Below are positions 7,425-15,889 of a stretch of 64,000 nucleotides of DNA, piece by piece; position 1 is the first letter of the stretch, and every line of letters starts with the position of its first letter. The notes under the pieces are model-generated. The model did no database searches, was not told the origin of the DNA, and worked only from the letters and a program-made list of their open reading frames with translations. Source of the DNA: Neorhizobium sp. SHOUNA12A. GTDB lineage: Bacteria; Pseudomonadota; Alphaproteobacteria; Rhizobiales; Rhizobiaceae. Where the stretch lies: the NCBI RefSeq assembly GCF_023006505.1, contig NZ_JALBGV010000001.1:1-64000 (forward strand), in the 5' to 3' direction. The position numbers and the translations under genes are program-made.

Positions 7425-8822
7425 TCAATGCACAACCTTGGCCACCGGGCCCTTCGCATCCGAAGCTGAAGCCGCCTCTGCGGGTTTTGCGGGTGCGGCG
7501 GGAGCCGGTTGGCCCCTGAGCTTTGCGAGCCATTCGGCGCCAGCGGCGTCAGCGTCCGTTGAGCCGCTGGTCTTTGCCGGAGCCGCGTCGGCATGCGGCG
7601 CTTCGGGCGGTTTGGTCCCTGAAACGACAGTATCCACATCGGTCTGCTTGGACCAGCGCTTGCCGCCTTCCGCAGACGTGCGAGGCGCGGGCGCGGGCTC
7701 TGCCGGCTTGGCTGGCTTGGCTACGGCCTGGGGTGCGTCGGCCTTCTCCTGTTCGCCGCTGCCGGAGAACATGCCGGTTATCGAGGCGAGAAAACCACCC
7801 TCTTGCTTTTTCGGTTCGGCGGATGCGACCTGAGCAGGTGCGGCCGGCTTCTGCTTGCCTTGGCCCTGATCGGCGGCAGCCTTGTTCTGTGCTACAGGTG
7901 CCGGATGCGTGACCGCGGCCGGAGCCGGATGGGCGGCGGCAGCCGGAGCGGCAGCATGGGTTTGAGCGGCGGCGGCACCGCCCTCGGGCGCGTGTGCGGC
8001 TTCTGCCGGCGCTTCCGCCTTCGAGCCGAAGATCATGCCGGTGATGGAGCTGAAGAAACCGCCGCTTTCCTTGGCCGCAATTTCGTCACCATGGCCTTCG
8101 GCCGGAGCACCATGCGCATCGGCTGGCGCTCCATGCGGGTCGGCTGCAGGCTCGCCATGACCGGAAGCGGGCTTTTCGCTCATTGCTCCGTGGCTTTTCG
8201 GCTTTTCGCCATGGCTGGCGGAAGCGCCGTGCTCACCTTCCGGCGCCGCGACGACAGGTTCGACGCAATCGGCGTGGTCGGTCAGCCGTGCGGTGAGCGT
8301 CTCGACATCCTCAAGCGGCAGGTCGATGCGCATGCCGTAATATTCGCCGTTCGAATTGGCCGCGCCGTCGAGGTAATAGGCTGAGTAAGGCCTCACGTCG
8401 GCGCCTTCGGGCGCCTTGTTGGGATCCGGAATATAGACGACCTGGGCACCGATCGCACGGCCGCGCATCTGAGCGCGATCGCGGGGGCCGGCCTTGTCGA
8501 TCATCGCCACCTGGACGAGATCCGCCTTTTCCTTTTCCTGGACCGCCTTGGCGACACGCAAGGCCGTGCGGATGCGCGCCAGACCGTCGCCGGTTCCGTC
8601 GCTCACCACGTATTTGCGGATCCAGTAACGCTGATCGCGCTTGATCTTGACCGTTTCCAGCGCGGTACATTCGAGCCCGTTGATCTCCAGATAGGAGGGG
8701 CCGAGGATCTTGTCCGTGCCGATGAGCACAGCAGCCGCACCGCTGCCACCGCCGAGAACGACGATACTGCCCATGAGGATGAAGACGAGCTTCTTGGAAA
8801 ACCGGAACTTCAGACCCTTCAC
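7425..8822 (-). CDS. Uncharacterised membrane-anchored Ala/Pro/His-rich protein
   Basis: No function is recognised. From GTG 8822 (GGAG 8 bases upstream) the protein has 465 residues: a basic start, one membrane anchor (about residues 10-35, KLVFILMGSIVVLGGGSGAA), a compact globular region of about 165 residues with one cysteine near each end (LECTA, DHADC), and then a long disordered tail rich in Ala, Pro and His. The tail holds two copies of one short motif, GGFFSSITGMIFGS and GGFLASITGMFSGS, separated by about 90 residues. A start at 8867 (15 residues longer) is also open. It is convergent with lysS and divergent from the MarR gene. The His-rich HGEP/HGAP runs could bind metal, but this is speculation. 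Confidence 0.75.
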   Translation of the reverse strand: MKGLKFRFSKKLVFILMGSIVVLGGGSGAAAVLIGTDKILGPSYLEINGLECTALETVKIKRDQRYWIRKYVVSDGTGDGLARIRTALRVAKAVQEKEKADLVQVAMIDKAGPRDRAQMRGRAIGAQVVYIPDPNKAPEGADVRPYSAYYLDGAANSNGEYYGMRIDLPLEDVETLTARLTDHADCVEPVVAAPEGEHGASASHGEKPKSHGAMSEKPASGHGEPAADPHGAPADAHGAPAEGHGDEIAAKESGGFFSSITGMIFGSKAEAPAEAAHAPEGGAAAAQTHAAAPAAAAHPAPAAVTHPAPVAQNKAAADQGQGKQKPAAPAQVASAEPKKQEGGFLASITGMFSGSGEQEKADAPQAVAKPAKPAEPAPAPRTSAEGGKRWSKQTDVDTVVSGTKPPEAPHADAAPAKTSGSTDADAAGAEWLAKLRGQPAPAAPAKPAEAASASDAKGPVAKVVH

Positions 8823-9006
8823 TTGCCGAGCTCCGGCATGATCAAACTCCATATCTACGCAAAACAACAGGATGGAATAGTGCCGGGATAGTCGCCTATT
8901 CTTGTTGAGGAAGCTTTAAGCCGGGCCATTCTTTTTGTGCCCTGGAGGTCTTTCTTCGGGTCGGCCTGCGCCATTCCGAAACGTTCCAGCTTTTGATGCG
9001 CCCCTC

Positions 9007-9038
9007 TTGCGCAAATCGAACCGCGGGTATATACCCGC
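9007..9038 (+). promoter_or_regulatory. marR promoter with overlapping palindromic operator
   Basis: GCGGGTATATACCCGC (9023-9038) is a perfect palindrome ending 3 bases before the MarR ATG. TTGCGC (9007-9012) and TATATA (9029-9034) are spaced 16 bases and place the transcript start at or near the ATG, so the mRNA would be leaderless and the operator would cover the -10 box. A related site lies at 9458-9471. Confidence 0.7.
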
Positions 9039-9041
9039 TAT

Positions 9042-9443
9042 ATGCCGAACGACACATGCCATTGCATCCTGCTGCGCAAAGCCTCCCGAAAGGTCTCGTC
9101 CTATTACGACGAGGCCCTCGCGCCGCTCGGGGTCAACATCGGGCAATTCAGCCTGCTGCGCAACATCAACCGGCTGGCGCCGATCTCGCTGACCGATCTC
9201 GCCGTCCAGGTGGAACTGGACCGTTCGACGGTCGGCCGCAATACCAAGGTGCTGGAGCGCATGGGCCTGGTGACGATCGGCCATGGCGAGGATCAGCGCG
9301 AGGCGATGCTGACGGTGGCGCCGAAGGGTGCGGCGATCCTGAAGCAGGGCGCTCCCCTCTGGGACAGCGTCCAGGACGATATCGAAGCCCGGCTCGGGAC
9401 TGAGAAAACCAGACAATTGCAGGAGCTGCTGGCGGCTCTCTGA
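9042..9443 (+). CDS. MarR family transcriptional regulator
   Basis: A 133-residue winged-helix regulator. The N-terminal dimer helix (CHCILLRKASRKVSSYYDEA) leads into the HTH (SLTDLAVQVELDRSTVGRNT) and the wing containing the family's DQRE signature (GHGEDQREAMLTV). Cysteines C6 and C8 near the N-terminus could allow thiol sensing, as in OhrR-type members, but this is untested. No Shine-Dalgarno sequence precedes the ATG, because the operator occupies that place; leaderless translation is likely. It is followed by an MFS gene with the same operator type in between, so it probably represses itself and the transporter. Confidence 0.93.
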   Translation: MPNDTCHCILLRKASRKVSSYYDEALAPLGVNIGQFSLLRNINRLAPISLTDLAVQVELDRSTVGRNTKVLERMGLVTIGHGEDQREAMLTVAPKGAAILKQGAPLWDSVQDDIEARLGTEKTRQLQELLAAL

Positions 9444-9457
9444 TTTTTATGCAAAAG

Positions 9458-9471
9458 CGGGCATATACCCG
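9458..9471 (+). promoter_or_regulatory. Second MarR-type operator, before the MFS gene
   Basis: CGGGCATATACCCG differs by one base from the core of the palindrome at 9023-9038 and lies 49 bases before the MFS start. Two matching sites, one before each gene, fit control of both by the MarR protein. Confidence 0.7.
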
Positions 9472-9519
9472 AAATTCACATGCTGCCGGTGCGGCAACGA
9501 CCAGGAAAGGGACAGAACC

Positions 9520-10815
9520 ATGATCTCCAATCGCGCCGCCCAATGGATGGCGGCCAGAAACCTGCACTACGGGTGGGTGGTTGCCATCACCACATTCCTG
9601 ACGATGCTCGCGACCGCCGGCGCCATGGGCTCGGCCGGCGTGATGATCCAGCCGTTGCATCAGGAGTTCGGCTGGGATATCGCCGACATCTCGTCCGCCA
9701 TGGCGGTGCGTTTGCTGCTGTTCGGGCTGCTTGCTCCGTTTGCCGCCGCTTTCATGAACCATTTCGGCATCCGCCAGGTCGTAACGACCGCGCTGGCGCT
9801 GATCCTGGGCGGCATCGTCGTTTCACTATTCATGACCGAGGTCTGGCAGCTGGTGGCGCTTTGGGGCATCGTCATCGGCGTCGGCACTGGCATGACCGCC
9901 ATGGTGCTTGGCGCAACGGTAGCTTCCCGCTGGTTTTCGCAACGTCGCGGCCTCGTCATGGGCATGTTGAGCGCCAGCAATGCGACCGGCCAGCTCGTCT
10001 TCCTGCCGCTCCTGGCGGACTTGAGCGAAACCTATGGCTGGCGCGCGGCACTGGCGCTGACCGCCGTCGCCATCAGCGCCGCCATGATCCTGGTGCTGGC
10101 GCTGATGCGCGACCATCCCGCCGATGTCGGCCTGCCGGCCTATGGCGAGACGACCGTCTCCAAGCCACCGAAGCAGGATCACAAGCTGCTGACCACGCTG
10201 ATCTCGCCGATCACCACGCTGAAGAGCGCCTCGGCCAGCGGCACCTTCTGGGTTCTGTTCGGCACCTTCTTCGTCTGCGGGCTTTCCACCAATGGCCTTA
10301 TCCAGACCCACTGGATCTCGATCTGCGGCGATTTCGGCATGGCGCCGCTGGCCGCCGCCAGCACGCTGGCCGTGCTTGGCATCTTCGATTTCTTCGGCAC
10401 GATCATGTCCGGCTGGCTTTCCGACCGATACGACAACCGCATCCTGCTCTTCTGGTATTATGGGCTGCGCGGCCTGTCGCTGATCTACCTCTCTGTCTCC
10501 GGCTTCAGCTTCTATGAACTGTCGGCCTTCGCCGTCTTCTACGGGCTGGACTGGATCGCCACCGTGCCGCCAACGGTAAAGCTCGCCGCCGACAAATTCG
10601 GCCGCGAAAAGGCCGGCATGGTGTTCGGCTGGGTGTTCACCGGGCACCAGCTGGGCGCTGCCACCGCGGCCTATGGCGCAGGCTACCTGAAGAGCGGTTT
10701 CAACACCTACATGCCGGCCCTGCAGATCGCCGGCGTGATGTGCATGATCGCCGCGGTTTCCGTCCTGCTGCTGCGCAAGCCGGGCACCGCCAAGCTGGTG
10801 CCGCAGCCGGCCTGA
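9520..10815 (+). CDS. MFS transporter
   Basis: A 431-residue major facilitator with about twelve membrane helices and a central cytoplasmic loop (KPPKQDHKLL, about residue 220). The loop between helices 2 and 3 and the equivalent place in the second half (SGWLSDRYDNRILLFWYYG) carry the family's motif A. It resembles the oxalate/formate antiporter-like subfamily, often monocarboxylate carriers; substrate unknown. AGGAAAGGG lies about 10 bases before the ATG. It follows the marR gene by 76 bases and is probably controlled by it. Confidence 0.9.
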   Translation: MISNRAAQWMAARNLHYGWVVAITTFLTMLATAGAMGSAGVMIQPLHQEFGWDIADISSAMAVRLLLFGLLAPFAAAFMNHFGIRQVVTTALALILGGIVVSLFMTEVWQLVALWGIVIGVGTGMTAMVLGATVASRWFSQRRGLVMGMLSASNATGQLVFLPLLADLSETYGWRAALALTAVAISAAMILVLALMRDHPADVGLPAYGETTVSKPPKQDHKLLTTLISPITTLKSASASGTFWVLFGTFFVCGLSTNGLIQTHWISICGDFGMAPLAAASTLAVLGIFDFFGTIMSGWLSDRYDNRILLFWYYGLRGLSLIYLSVSGFSFYELSAFAVFYGLDWIATVPPTVKLAADKFGREKAGMVFGWVFTGHQLGAATAAYGAGYLKSGFNTYMPALQIAGVMCMIAAVSVLLLRKPGTAKLVPQPA

Positions 10816-10872
10816 TCTTCTCTCGGTCTGCCGGTGAGCTTGCCCCTCATCCGGCTGCCGCGAATGAATACA

Positions 10873-10900
10873 GAAAGGCCCGTCGCGAGACGGGCCTTTC
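10873..10900. terminator. Bidirectional intrinsic terminator
   Basis: GAAAGGCCCGTC and GACGGGCCTTTC form a perfect 12-bp stem around GCGA, with T/A runs at both ends. It lies between the convergent MFS and transaldolase genes and can stop transcription from either side. Confidence 0.9.
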
Positions 10901-10925
10901 TTCATGCCGGCGGTGGAAGCTGGTA

Positions 10926-11891
10926 TCAGGCTGCGGCGAGGGTCAGTTCCTTCTTGATGATCTGGCGCAGCGACGCGAGGTCCTTGGCGAAGGCGCGAAT
11001 GCCTTCCGACAGCTTTTCGGTCGCCATCGCGTCCTCGTTCAGCATCCAGCGGAAGGACTTCTCGTCGAGCGACTGCAACGGCTCCGCGTTGAAGGTTTCC
11101 GGCACGAGCTTGCGCTCCAGCTTGCCGGTGTCCTTGTCGAGCTCGTCGAGCAGAGCTGGGCTGATCGTCAGGCGGTCGCAGCCCGCCAGCGCTTCGATTT
11201 CACCCGCGTTGCGGAAGGAGGCGCCCATGACGATCGTCTTGATGCCGTTCGCCTTGTAGTAATTGTAGATGGCGCGCACCGAGACGACGCCCGGATCGGT
11301 CTCGGCCGTGTAATCCTGGCCGGTCGACTTCTTGTACCAGTCGAGGATGCGGCCGACGAAGGGCGAGATCAGGAACACTTTGGCTTCTGCGCAGGCGATT
11401 GCCTGGGCCTGGCTGAAGAGCAGCGTCAGGTTGCAGTCGATGCCTTCCTTCTGCAGCACTTCGGCGGCGCGAATGCCTTCCCAGGTGGAGGCGAGCTTGA
11501 TCAGGATGCGATCACGCTCGATGCCGCGCTCCTTGTAGGCGGCGATGATATGGCGAGCCTTGGCAATCGACGCTTCCGTGTCAAAGGACAGGTCGGCATC
11601 GACTTCGGTTGAAACGCGGCCCGGCACCAGCTCGGACAGGGCGGCACCGACGGTGATCGCCAGACGGTCGGCGACGGCGGACACGACGGCGTCCGGATTG
11701 CCCGACTGTTTGCGGCCCCAGGCAATCGCTTCCTTGACCTTGTCGGCGAAGATGGGCGTGCCGAGCGCCTTCAGAACGATGGTCGGGTTGGTGGTGCAAT
11801 CCACGGGCTTCAGGCGGGCGACCGCCTCGATGTCGCCAGTATCGGCAACGACCGTGGTCATGGAACGAAGCTGCTCTAGTTTAGACGTCAT
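10926..11891 (-). CDS. tal: Transaldolase
   Basis: A 321-residue transaldolase of the TalB size class, moving a dihydroxyacetone unit between sedoheptulose 7-phosphate and glyceraldehyde 3-phosphate in the pentose phosphate pathway. The Schiff-base lysine is K132 in [12 protein letters not shown], at the same position as in E. coli TalB. The motif [12 protein letters not shown] (31-42) and the EVDADLSFD strand are also present. It is divergent from a SorC-type sugar-responsive regulator with a palindrome in the shared upstream region, so control by sugar phosphate level is possible. It ends at a bidirectional terminator. Confidence 0.96.
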   Translation of the reverse strand: MTSKLEQLRSMTTVVADTGDIEAVARLKPVDCTTNPTIVLKALGTPIFADKVKEAIAWGRKQSGNPDAVVSAVADRLAITVGAALSELVPGRVSTEVDADLSFDTEASIAKARHIIAAYKERGIERDRILIKLASTWEGIRAAEVLQKEGIDCNLTLLFSQAQAIACAEAKVFLISPFVGRILDWYKKSTGQDYTAETDPGVVSVRAIYNYYKANGIKTIVMGASFRNAGEIEALAGCDRLTISPALLDELDKDTGKLERKLVPETFNAEPLQSLDEKSFRWMLNEDAMATEKLSEGIRAFAKDLASLRQIIKKELTLAAA

Positions 11892-12011
11892 CCGAATATT
11901 CCTCGATATATGGAGAACTAAACGCCTGTTGCGCGATTTGGCTCCTCCGGCGCGTTGGCAAGAATTATCCCCTGTCGGCGATCAAAAAGTCAAGACATTT
12001 GTTCTTCGGAA

Positions 12012-12040
12012 TTGACATATGTGTCAGTTGGAACAAATAT
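12012..12040 (+). promoter_or_regulatory. sorC-family gene promoter with overlapping operator
   Basis: TTGACA (12012-12017), a 17-base spacer and AAATAT (12035-12040) form a sigma-70 promoter pointing at the SorC-family gene. TGACA-TATG-TGTCA (12013-12026) overlaps its -35 box and has perfect 5-bp arms, a candidate operator for autoregulation. Confidence 0.6.
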
Positions 12041-12075
12041 CATGAGGCTTGTCCATCATTGTCCCGGGAGGCCCG

Positions 12076-13059
12076 TTGGCTAGGCTCAGACACGAGACCC
12101 ATACCGCCTATTCCGAAGCCGCCTCCATGCGGCTGCGGGCGGCATGGCTTTATTATAACCAGGGATTGACGCAAAAAGATGTCGCCGAACGGCTGGGCTT
12201 GAGCCGCTCGACGGTGATCCGCCTGCTCGACGAGGCGATGAAGCGCTCCGAGGTCCAGATCTGGATCAGCGAAGGCATCGACACCTGCGTCGAACTGGCG
12301 ATCCGGCTAGAAAAGGCCTACGGGCTGGACGAGGCCGTGGTCGTGCCGGCCCCGCGCGACAACAGCGCTGCGGCGCTCGCCAGCTCGGTCGGGCTGGCGC
12401 TCGGGCAATTCCTTTCCGAAGTGGTGCAGGACGACATGACGATCGGCGTCGGCTGGGGCCGCACCATGACCGCCTCGCTCGGCAGCTTTCGCCCGCCGCG
12501 GCGGAAGAACTGCAAGGTCGTCTCACTGCTCGGCGGCATCGTTGCCGTCCACCAGACCAATCCGATCGACTACACCTGGCGTTTCGCCGGCCAGCTGGGC
12601 GCCGAATGTTACATGTTCCTGGCGCCGCTTCTGGTCGACTCGGTCAAGACCAAGCGAGCGCTGATCGAGCAATGCGGGCTCAACACGATCTACGATCTCG
12701 CCGAAAATCTCGACCTCGCGGTGGTGAGCTGCGGCGATATCGGGCCACATTCGACCTCGCTGTCGGAAGGCTTCATCTCCAAGGCCGAGCTCGACCGGCT
12801 GATCGCGGCCGGCTGCGTATGCGACACAATGTTCAATTTTCTCGATGAAGAAGGCCGCTCGGTGGATCACAAGCTGAACGAGCGGGTGATGTCGGTGGAT
12901 CTGGATACGCTGAGACAGGCCAAACACATCGTGCTCTCCTCCGGCGGCGCGCACCGCGCGGTAGCGATCCGCGCGACGATCCGCAGGGTCGGGTGCAATA
13001 CGCTGATTACGGATGAGACGGCGGCGAAGGAGTTGTTAAGGTTGAACGAACCTTCCTAA
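12076..13059 (+). CDS. SorC/DeoR-type sugar-binding transcriptional regulator
   Basis: A 327-residue SorC family regulator: N-terminal HTH (WLYYNQGLTQKDVAERLGLS, then RSTVIRLLDEAMKR), then a sugar-phosphate-binding domain related to the NagB fold (GVGWGRTMTA, VVSLLGGIVA, SSGGAHRAVAIRA). TTG 12076 is chosen as start because GGGAGG lies 4-5 bases before it; a TTG at 12049 in the same frame has no ribosome site. Divergent from transaldolase and not attached to a transporter, so its effector is unknown; a pentose or sedoheptulose phosphate would fit the neighbour. It is a different protein from the SorC-type regulator at 26477-27430. Confidence 0.9.
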   Translation: MARLRHETHTAYSEAASMRLRAAWLYYNQGLTQKDVAERLGLSRSTVIRLLDEAMKRSEVQIWISEGIDTCVELAIRLEKAYGLDEAVVVPAPRDNSAAALASSVGLALGQFLSEVVQDDMTIGVGWGRTMTASLGSFRPPRRKNCKVVSLLGGIVAVHQTNPIDYTWRFAGQLGAECYMFLAPLLVDSVKTKRALIEQCGLNTIYDLAENLDLAVVSCGDIGPHSTSLSEGFISKAELDRLIAAGCVCDTMFNFLDEEGRSVDHKLNERVMSVDLDTLRQAKHIVLSSGGAHRAVAIRATIRRVGCNTLITDETAAKELLRLNEPS

Positions 13060-13108
13060 GGAGCACAAGGGTTGGCCTGACACAGGCTGCGCTTCAACGA
13101 ACGGGCAA

Positions 13109-13357
13109 TCAGGCTGCGGTCAGGAACTCCACTCCGAGGGAATTGATCCGCCGCCAGCGGACTTCGCATTCGAAACGTCGACCATCTGACAGGGCGAGAC
13201 CGAAGCTTTCCGGCACGGACAATGCGTTCTCGATCTTGATCAATGCACCGCCGGCTGAGATTTCCTTGACGATGCAGTCGAAGGCCGAATGATCGCCATT
13301 GAAGACGATCTTGGCGCCTAGAAAGCTTTTCGATCTCTGGTATCTGCGCTCATGCAC
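13109..13357 (-). CDS. PilZ domain protein
   Basis: A stand-alone PilZ domain of 82 residues. The N-terminal RRYQR matches the RxxxR c-di-GMP loop, and KEISAGGALI is a variant of the D/NxSxxG motif (here with ISAGG), followed by the beta barrel ending RRINSLGVEFL. Such short proteins are usually c-di-GMP effectors of motility or polysaccharide production; the altered second motif leaves binding uncertain. It starts with GTG (AAGGG about 9 bases upstream). It sits alone between convergent and co-directional unrelated genes. Confidence 0.85.
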   Translation of the reverse strand: MHERRYQRSKSFLGAKIVFNGDHSAFDCIVKEISAGGALIKIENALSVPESFGLALSDGRRFECEVRWRRINSLGVEFLTAA

Positions 13358-13521
13358 CTGACCGCGCCCTTCGACGATTATATTTCAGGCATCACTTATA
13401 TGCCCCAATGGGCAATCCCGCAATCCTCAGAGGCCGTCCATGACTTTTGCAGGCGACGTGGTATCTGCCGGCTCGCGGCCCGGCAATGGAACCTGAACGC
13501 TGAGCTCAGACGTTCGGCCCC

Positions 13522-14403
13522 TCACGCATTCCCCGCTTCCCAGCCCAGGATCGCCCGCTTGCGCGTCAGCCCCCAGTGATACCCCGTCAACGCTCCGCTC
13601 TTGCCGAGCGCCCGATGGCAGGGAACCACGAACGAAATTGGGTTGGCTCCAACAGCTGCACCCACCGCGCGGCTGGCGGTCGGCTGGCCGATATCGTTGG
13701 CGACGTCGGAATAGGTGACGGCCTTGCCGAACGGGATTTTCAACAGGCTCTGCCAGACGCGCACCTGGAAATCGGTGCCAATCAGCACGACCTTCAGCGG
13801 CTGATCGCAGGACCAGTTCGCACGGTCGAAGACCCGGCCGACATAGGGTGCTGTCATCTCCTGGTCGGGAACATATTCGGCATTCGGCCAGCGGCGCATC
13901 ATGTCGTCGAGCGCCGTCTGCTCGTGGCCGAGATCGGCAAAGGCGAGGCCTGAAAGTCCGCGGTCGGTCGCCATGACCAGCGCTTGGCCGAAGGGCGACG
14001 AATGGAAGCCGTAGCGGATCGTCAGGCCGCCGCCGCGCGCTTTCCATTCGCCGGGCGACATCGCCTCATGAGTGACGAACAGATCATGCAATCGTCCCGG
14101 ACCTGAAAGCCCGAGTTCGTAGGAGGCTTCGAGCAGCGGCAGTTCCTCCTTGCCGAGCAGGCGCTTGGCATGGTCGAGGGTGACGGCCTGGAGGAAGGCC
14201 TTCGGCGACAGCCCGGCCCAGCGGGTGAACACTTTCTGCAGCTGTGTCGGCGACTGGCCGAGCTCCGAGGCGATCGCCTCGAGCGACGGCTGATCGCGGT
14301 AGTCGAGCGTGATCATCTCGATGACGCGGCGGACGGTTTCGTAATCCGAGCCTTCGGGCGTCACGTCGATGGGCAACGAGTCGATCTTGGCGAGAGCATT
14401 CAT
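13522..14403 (-). CDS. Ada-like AraC / O6-methylguanine-DNA methyltransferase
   Basis: A 293-residue fusion of an AraC-type HTH (about residues 25-120, SLEAIASELGQSPTQLQKVF) with an O6-alkylguanine-DNA alkyltransferase. The suicide acceptor is C262 in the PCHR motif (VVPCHRALG), and the FQVRVWQSLLKIPFGKAVTY block is the DNA-binding part. The zinc-binding N-terminal domain of E. coli Ada, which senses methyl phosphotriesters, is absent, so this form can repair O6-methylguanine but lacks the classic activation switch. It lies close to nth, another DNA repair gene, though on the opposite strand. Confidence 0.93.
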   Translation of the reverse strand: MNALAKIDSLPIDVTPEGSDYETVRRVIEMITLDYRDQPSLEAIASELGQSPTQLQKVFTRWAGLSPKAFLQAVTLDHAKRLLGKEELPLLEASYELGLSGPGRLHDLFVTHEAMSPGEWKARGGGLTIRYGFHSSPFGQALVMATDRGLSGLAFADLGHEQTALDDMMRRWPNAEYVPDQEMTAPYVGRVFDRANWSCDQPLKVVLIGTDFQVRVWQSLLKIPFGKAVTYSDVANDIGQPTASRAVGAAVGANPISFVVPCHRALGKSGALTGYHWGLTRKRAILGWEAGNA

Positions 14404-14551
14404 GGCTTGTCTCCTCTACAGCGCCGCACGCCGATAAAGCCGAAGCTGGGGGCGCGCAAAAAATCGCTGTGCAACTGATATGCCCTCTAAATGCGCCTTC
14501 AGCCTCGCCGAAACCACCCGTTTCTTGCCCGATCGCCGGTTTTCTCGCCGC

Positions 14552-15034
14552 TCAGATCCGTTGTTTGACCGTGGCGAGCGCGCCCTTGAAGGCCTTGGCG
14601 AAACTTTCGCGATCGTCCGGATTGAGGAAGGAGCCGATATCGGTGCCGCGTCCCTCGCCCGTCACAGACATGGACGTGATGCCGAACTCCTCGTGGCGGC
14701 GGACATTGAAGCGTGCCCAGAACGGATTGAAGCGATGTTCCACTACACGCCCCGCCGGCGAGAATTTTCGGATCGACAGCTTGCTGCGCGAGACCGTCAC
14801 TTCCTCCCGCGCCCGGCCCGAACGGTAGCTCATCTTCAGCGCGATATAGAGGCCGAGGAAATCCAGCCCGAAGAAGAAGCCGATCGGATAAGCGCCGGTA
14901 ATCAGGAAAAAGCCGCCATAGAAAACGCAGATGCCGCCCGTCAACACCAGAACGACGCGAAAGCCCGTTGTGCCGAGCGAACGGTAGGGCGTCAGTTCGG
15001 CTGCAAAAACAGGCTGATCCTCGGAAACGTCCAC
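14552..15034 (-). CDS. DUF2244 membrane protein
   Basis: A 160-residue protein of the DUF2244 family: a short N-terminus, two adjacent membrane helices forming a hairpin (about residues 25-70, including GGFFLITGAYPIGFFFGLDF), then a cytoplasmic beta-rich part (EEVTVSRSKLSIRK, EFGITSMSVTGEG). Function is unknown in the family; in alphaproteobacteria it often stands divergent from nth, as here, with 36 bases between the two starts. The shared promoter region holds a palindrome at 15055-15070. Confidence 0.85.
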   Translation of the reverse strand: MDVSEDQPVFAAELTPYRSLGTTGFRVVLVLTGGICVFYGGFFLITGAYPIGFFFGLDFLGLYIALKMSYRSGRAREEVTVSRSKLSIRKFSPAGRVVEHRFNPFWARFNVRRHEEFGITSMSVTGEGRGTDIGSFLNPDDRESFAKAFKGALATVKQRI

Positions 15035-15054
15035 GTTGATTTCCCTCCTGCGGG

Positions 15055-15070
15055 ATGCCTATACAGGCAT
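15055..15070. promoter_or_regulatory. Palindrome abutting the nth start
   Basis: ATGCCT-ATAC-AGGCAT has perfect 6-bp arms and touches the nth ATG with no spacing. It replaces any ribosome-binding site for nth and lies in the divergent DUF2244 promoter region. It may be an operator or a small RNA hairpin; no regulator can be named. Confidence 0.5.
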
Positions 15071-15862
15071 ATGGCGACTCCAAAGATCAGATCCAAAACC
15101 AGCACCTCGCAAAAGTCAAATCACGCGCCCGAGCGCAAGGCCGCACCCAAACCCAAGCGCTTCAAATCCGCCTATTCGAAAGCGGAGATGGAGGAGATTT
15201 TTCGCCGCTTTTCGGTGCAGCGGCCGGAGCCGAAGGGTGAGCTGGAGCACGTGAACCCGTTCACGCTGGTGGTGGCGGTGGCACTGTCCGCCCAGGCGAC
15301 CGATGCGGGCGTCAACAAGGCGACACGGGCGCTGTTCAAGGTCGCCGATACGCCCGAAAAGATGCTCGCCCTCGGAGAAGAAGGCGTCACCCAGTATATC
15401 AAGACGATCGGGCTCTATCGCAACAAGGCGAAGAACGTCATCGCGCTCTGTCGCATGCTGATCGACGAGTTCGGTTCCGAAGTGCCGAGGACGCGCGAAG
15501 AGCTGATCCGTCTGCCGGGCGTCGGCCGCAAGACGGCGAATGTGGTGATGTCGATGGCCTTCGGCGTGCCGACGCTCGCGGTCGATACGCATGTCTTCCG
15601 CATCGCCAACCGGCTCTTGATGGCGCCGGGCAAGACGCCCGACGAGGTCGAGGAGAACCTCCTGAAGGTGATCCCCGACCAGTATCTCTTCCACGCCCAC
15701 CACTGGCTGATCCTGCACGGGCGCTATTGCTGCAAGGCACGAAAACCGGAATGCGAGCGCTGCGTCATCGCCGATCTCTGCCGCTCGCCGGAAAAAACCG
15801 TCGACGTGCCGGCACCGCTTGTGGAATTGCCGCAGCAGCTCATCGGCGAGCCCGTCGAGTAG
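15071..15862 (+). CDS. nth: Endonuclease III
   Basis: A 263-residue DNA glycosylase/AP lyase of base excision repair, acting on oxidised pyrimidines. The helix-hairpin-helix LPGVGRKTANVV carries catalytic K154, and D172 lies in VDTHVFR. A [4Fe-4S] cluster loop C-X6-C-X2-C-X5-C uses C221, C228, C231 and C237. A basic tail of about 30 residues (KSKT...PKPKR) precedes the catalytic core, longer than in E. coli and usual for rhizobia. ATG 15071 is chosen from homology; the frame is open much further upstream but antisense to DUF2244. Confidence 0.96.
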   Translation: MATPKIRSKTSTSQKSNHAPERKAAPKPKRFKSAYSKAEMEEIFRRFSVQRPEPKGELEHVNPFTLVVAVALSAQATDAGVNKATRALFKVADTPEKMLALGEEGVTQYIKTIGLYRNKAKNVIALCRMLIDEFGSEVPRTREELIRLPGVGRKTANVVMSMAFGVPTLAVDTHVFRIANRLLMAPGKTPDEVEENLLKVIPDQYLFHAHHWLILHGRYCCKARKPECERCVIADLCRSPEKTVDVPAPLVELPQQLIGEPVE

Positions 15863-15889
15863 GGCCGCGATTGCCTCGGCGGCGCCTGC

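Noticed and set aside
13488..13515. EcfG-like GGAAC...CGTT near 13.5 kb
   Set aside because: The spacing is 18 bases, outside the 16-17 consensus, and no gene on that strand follows.
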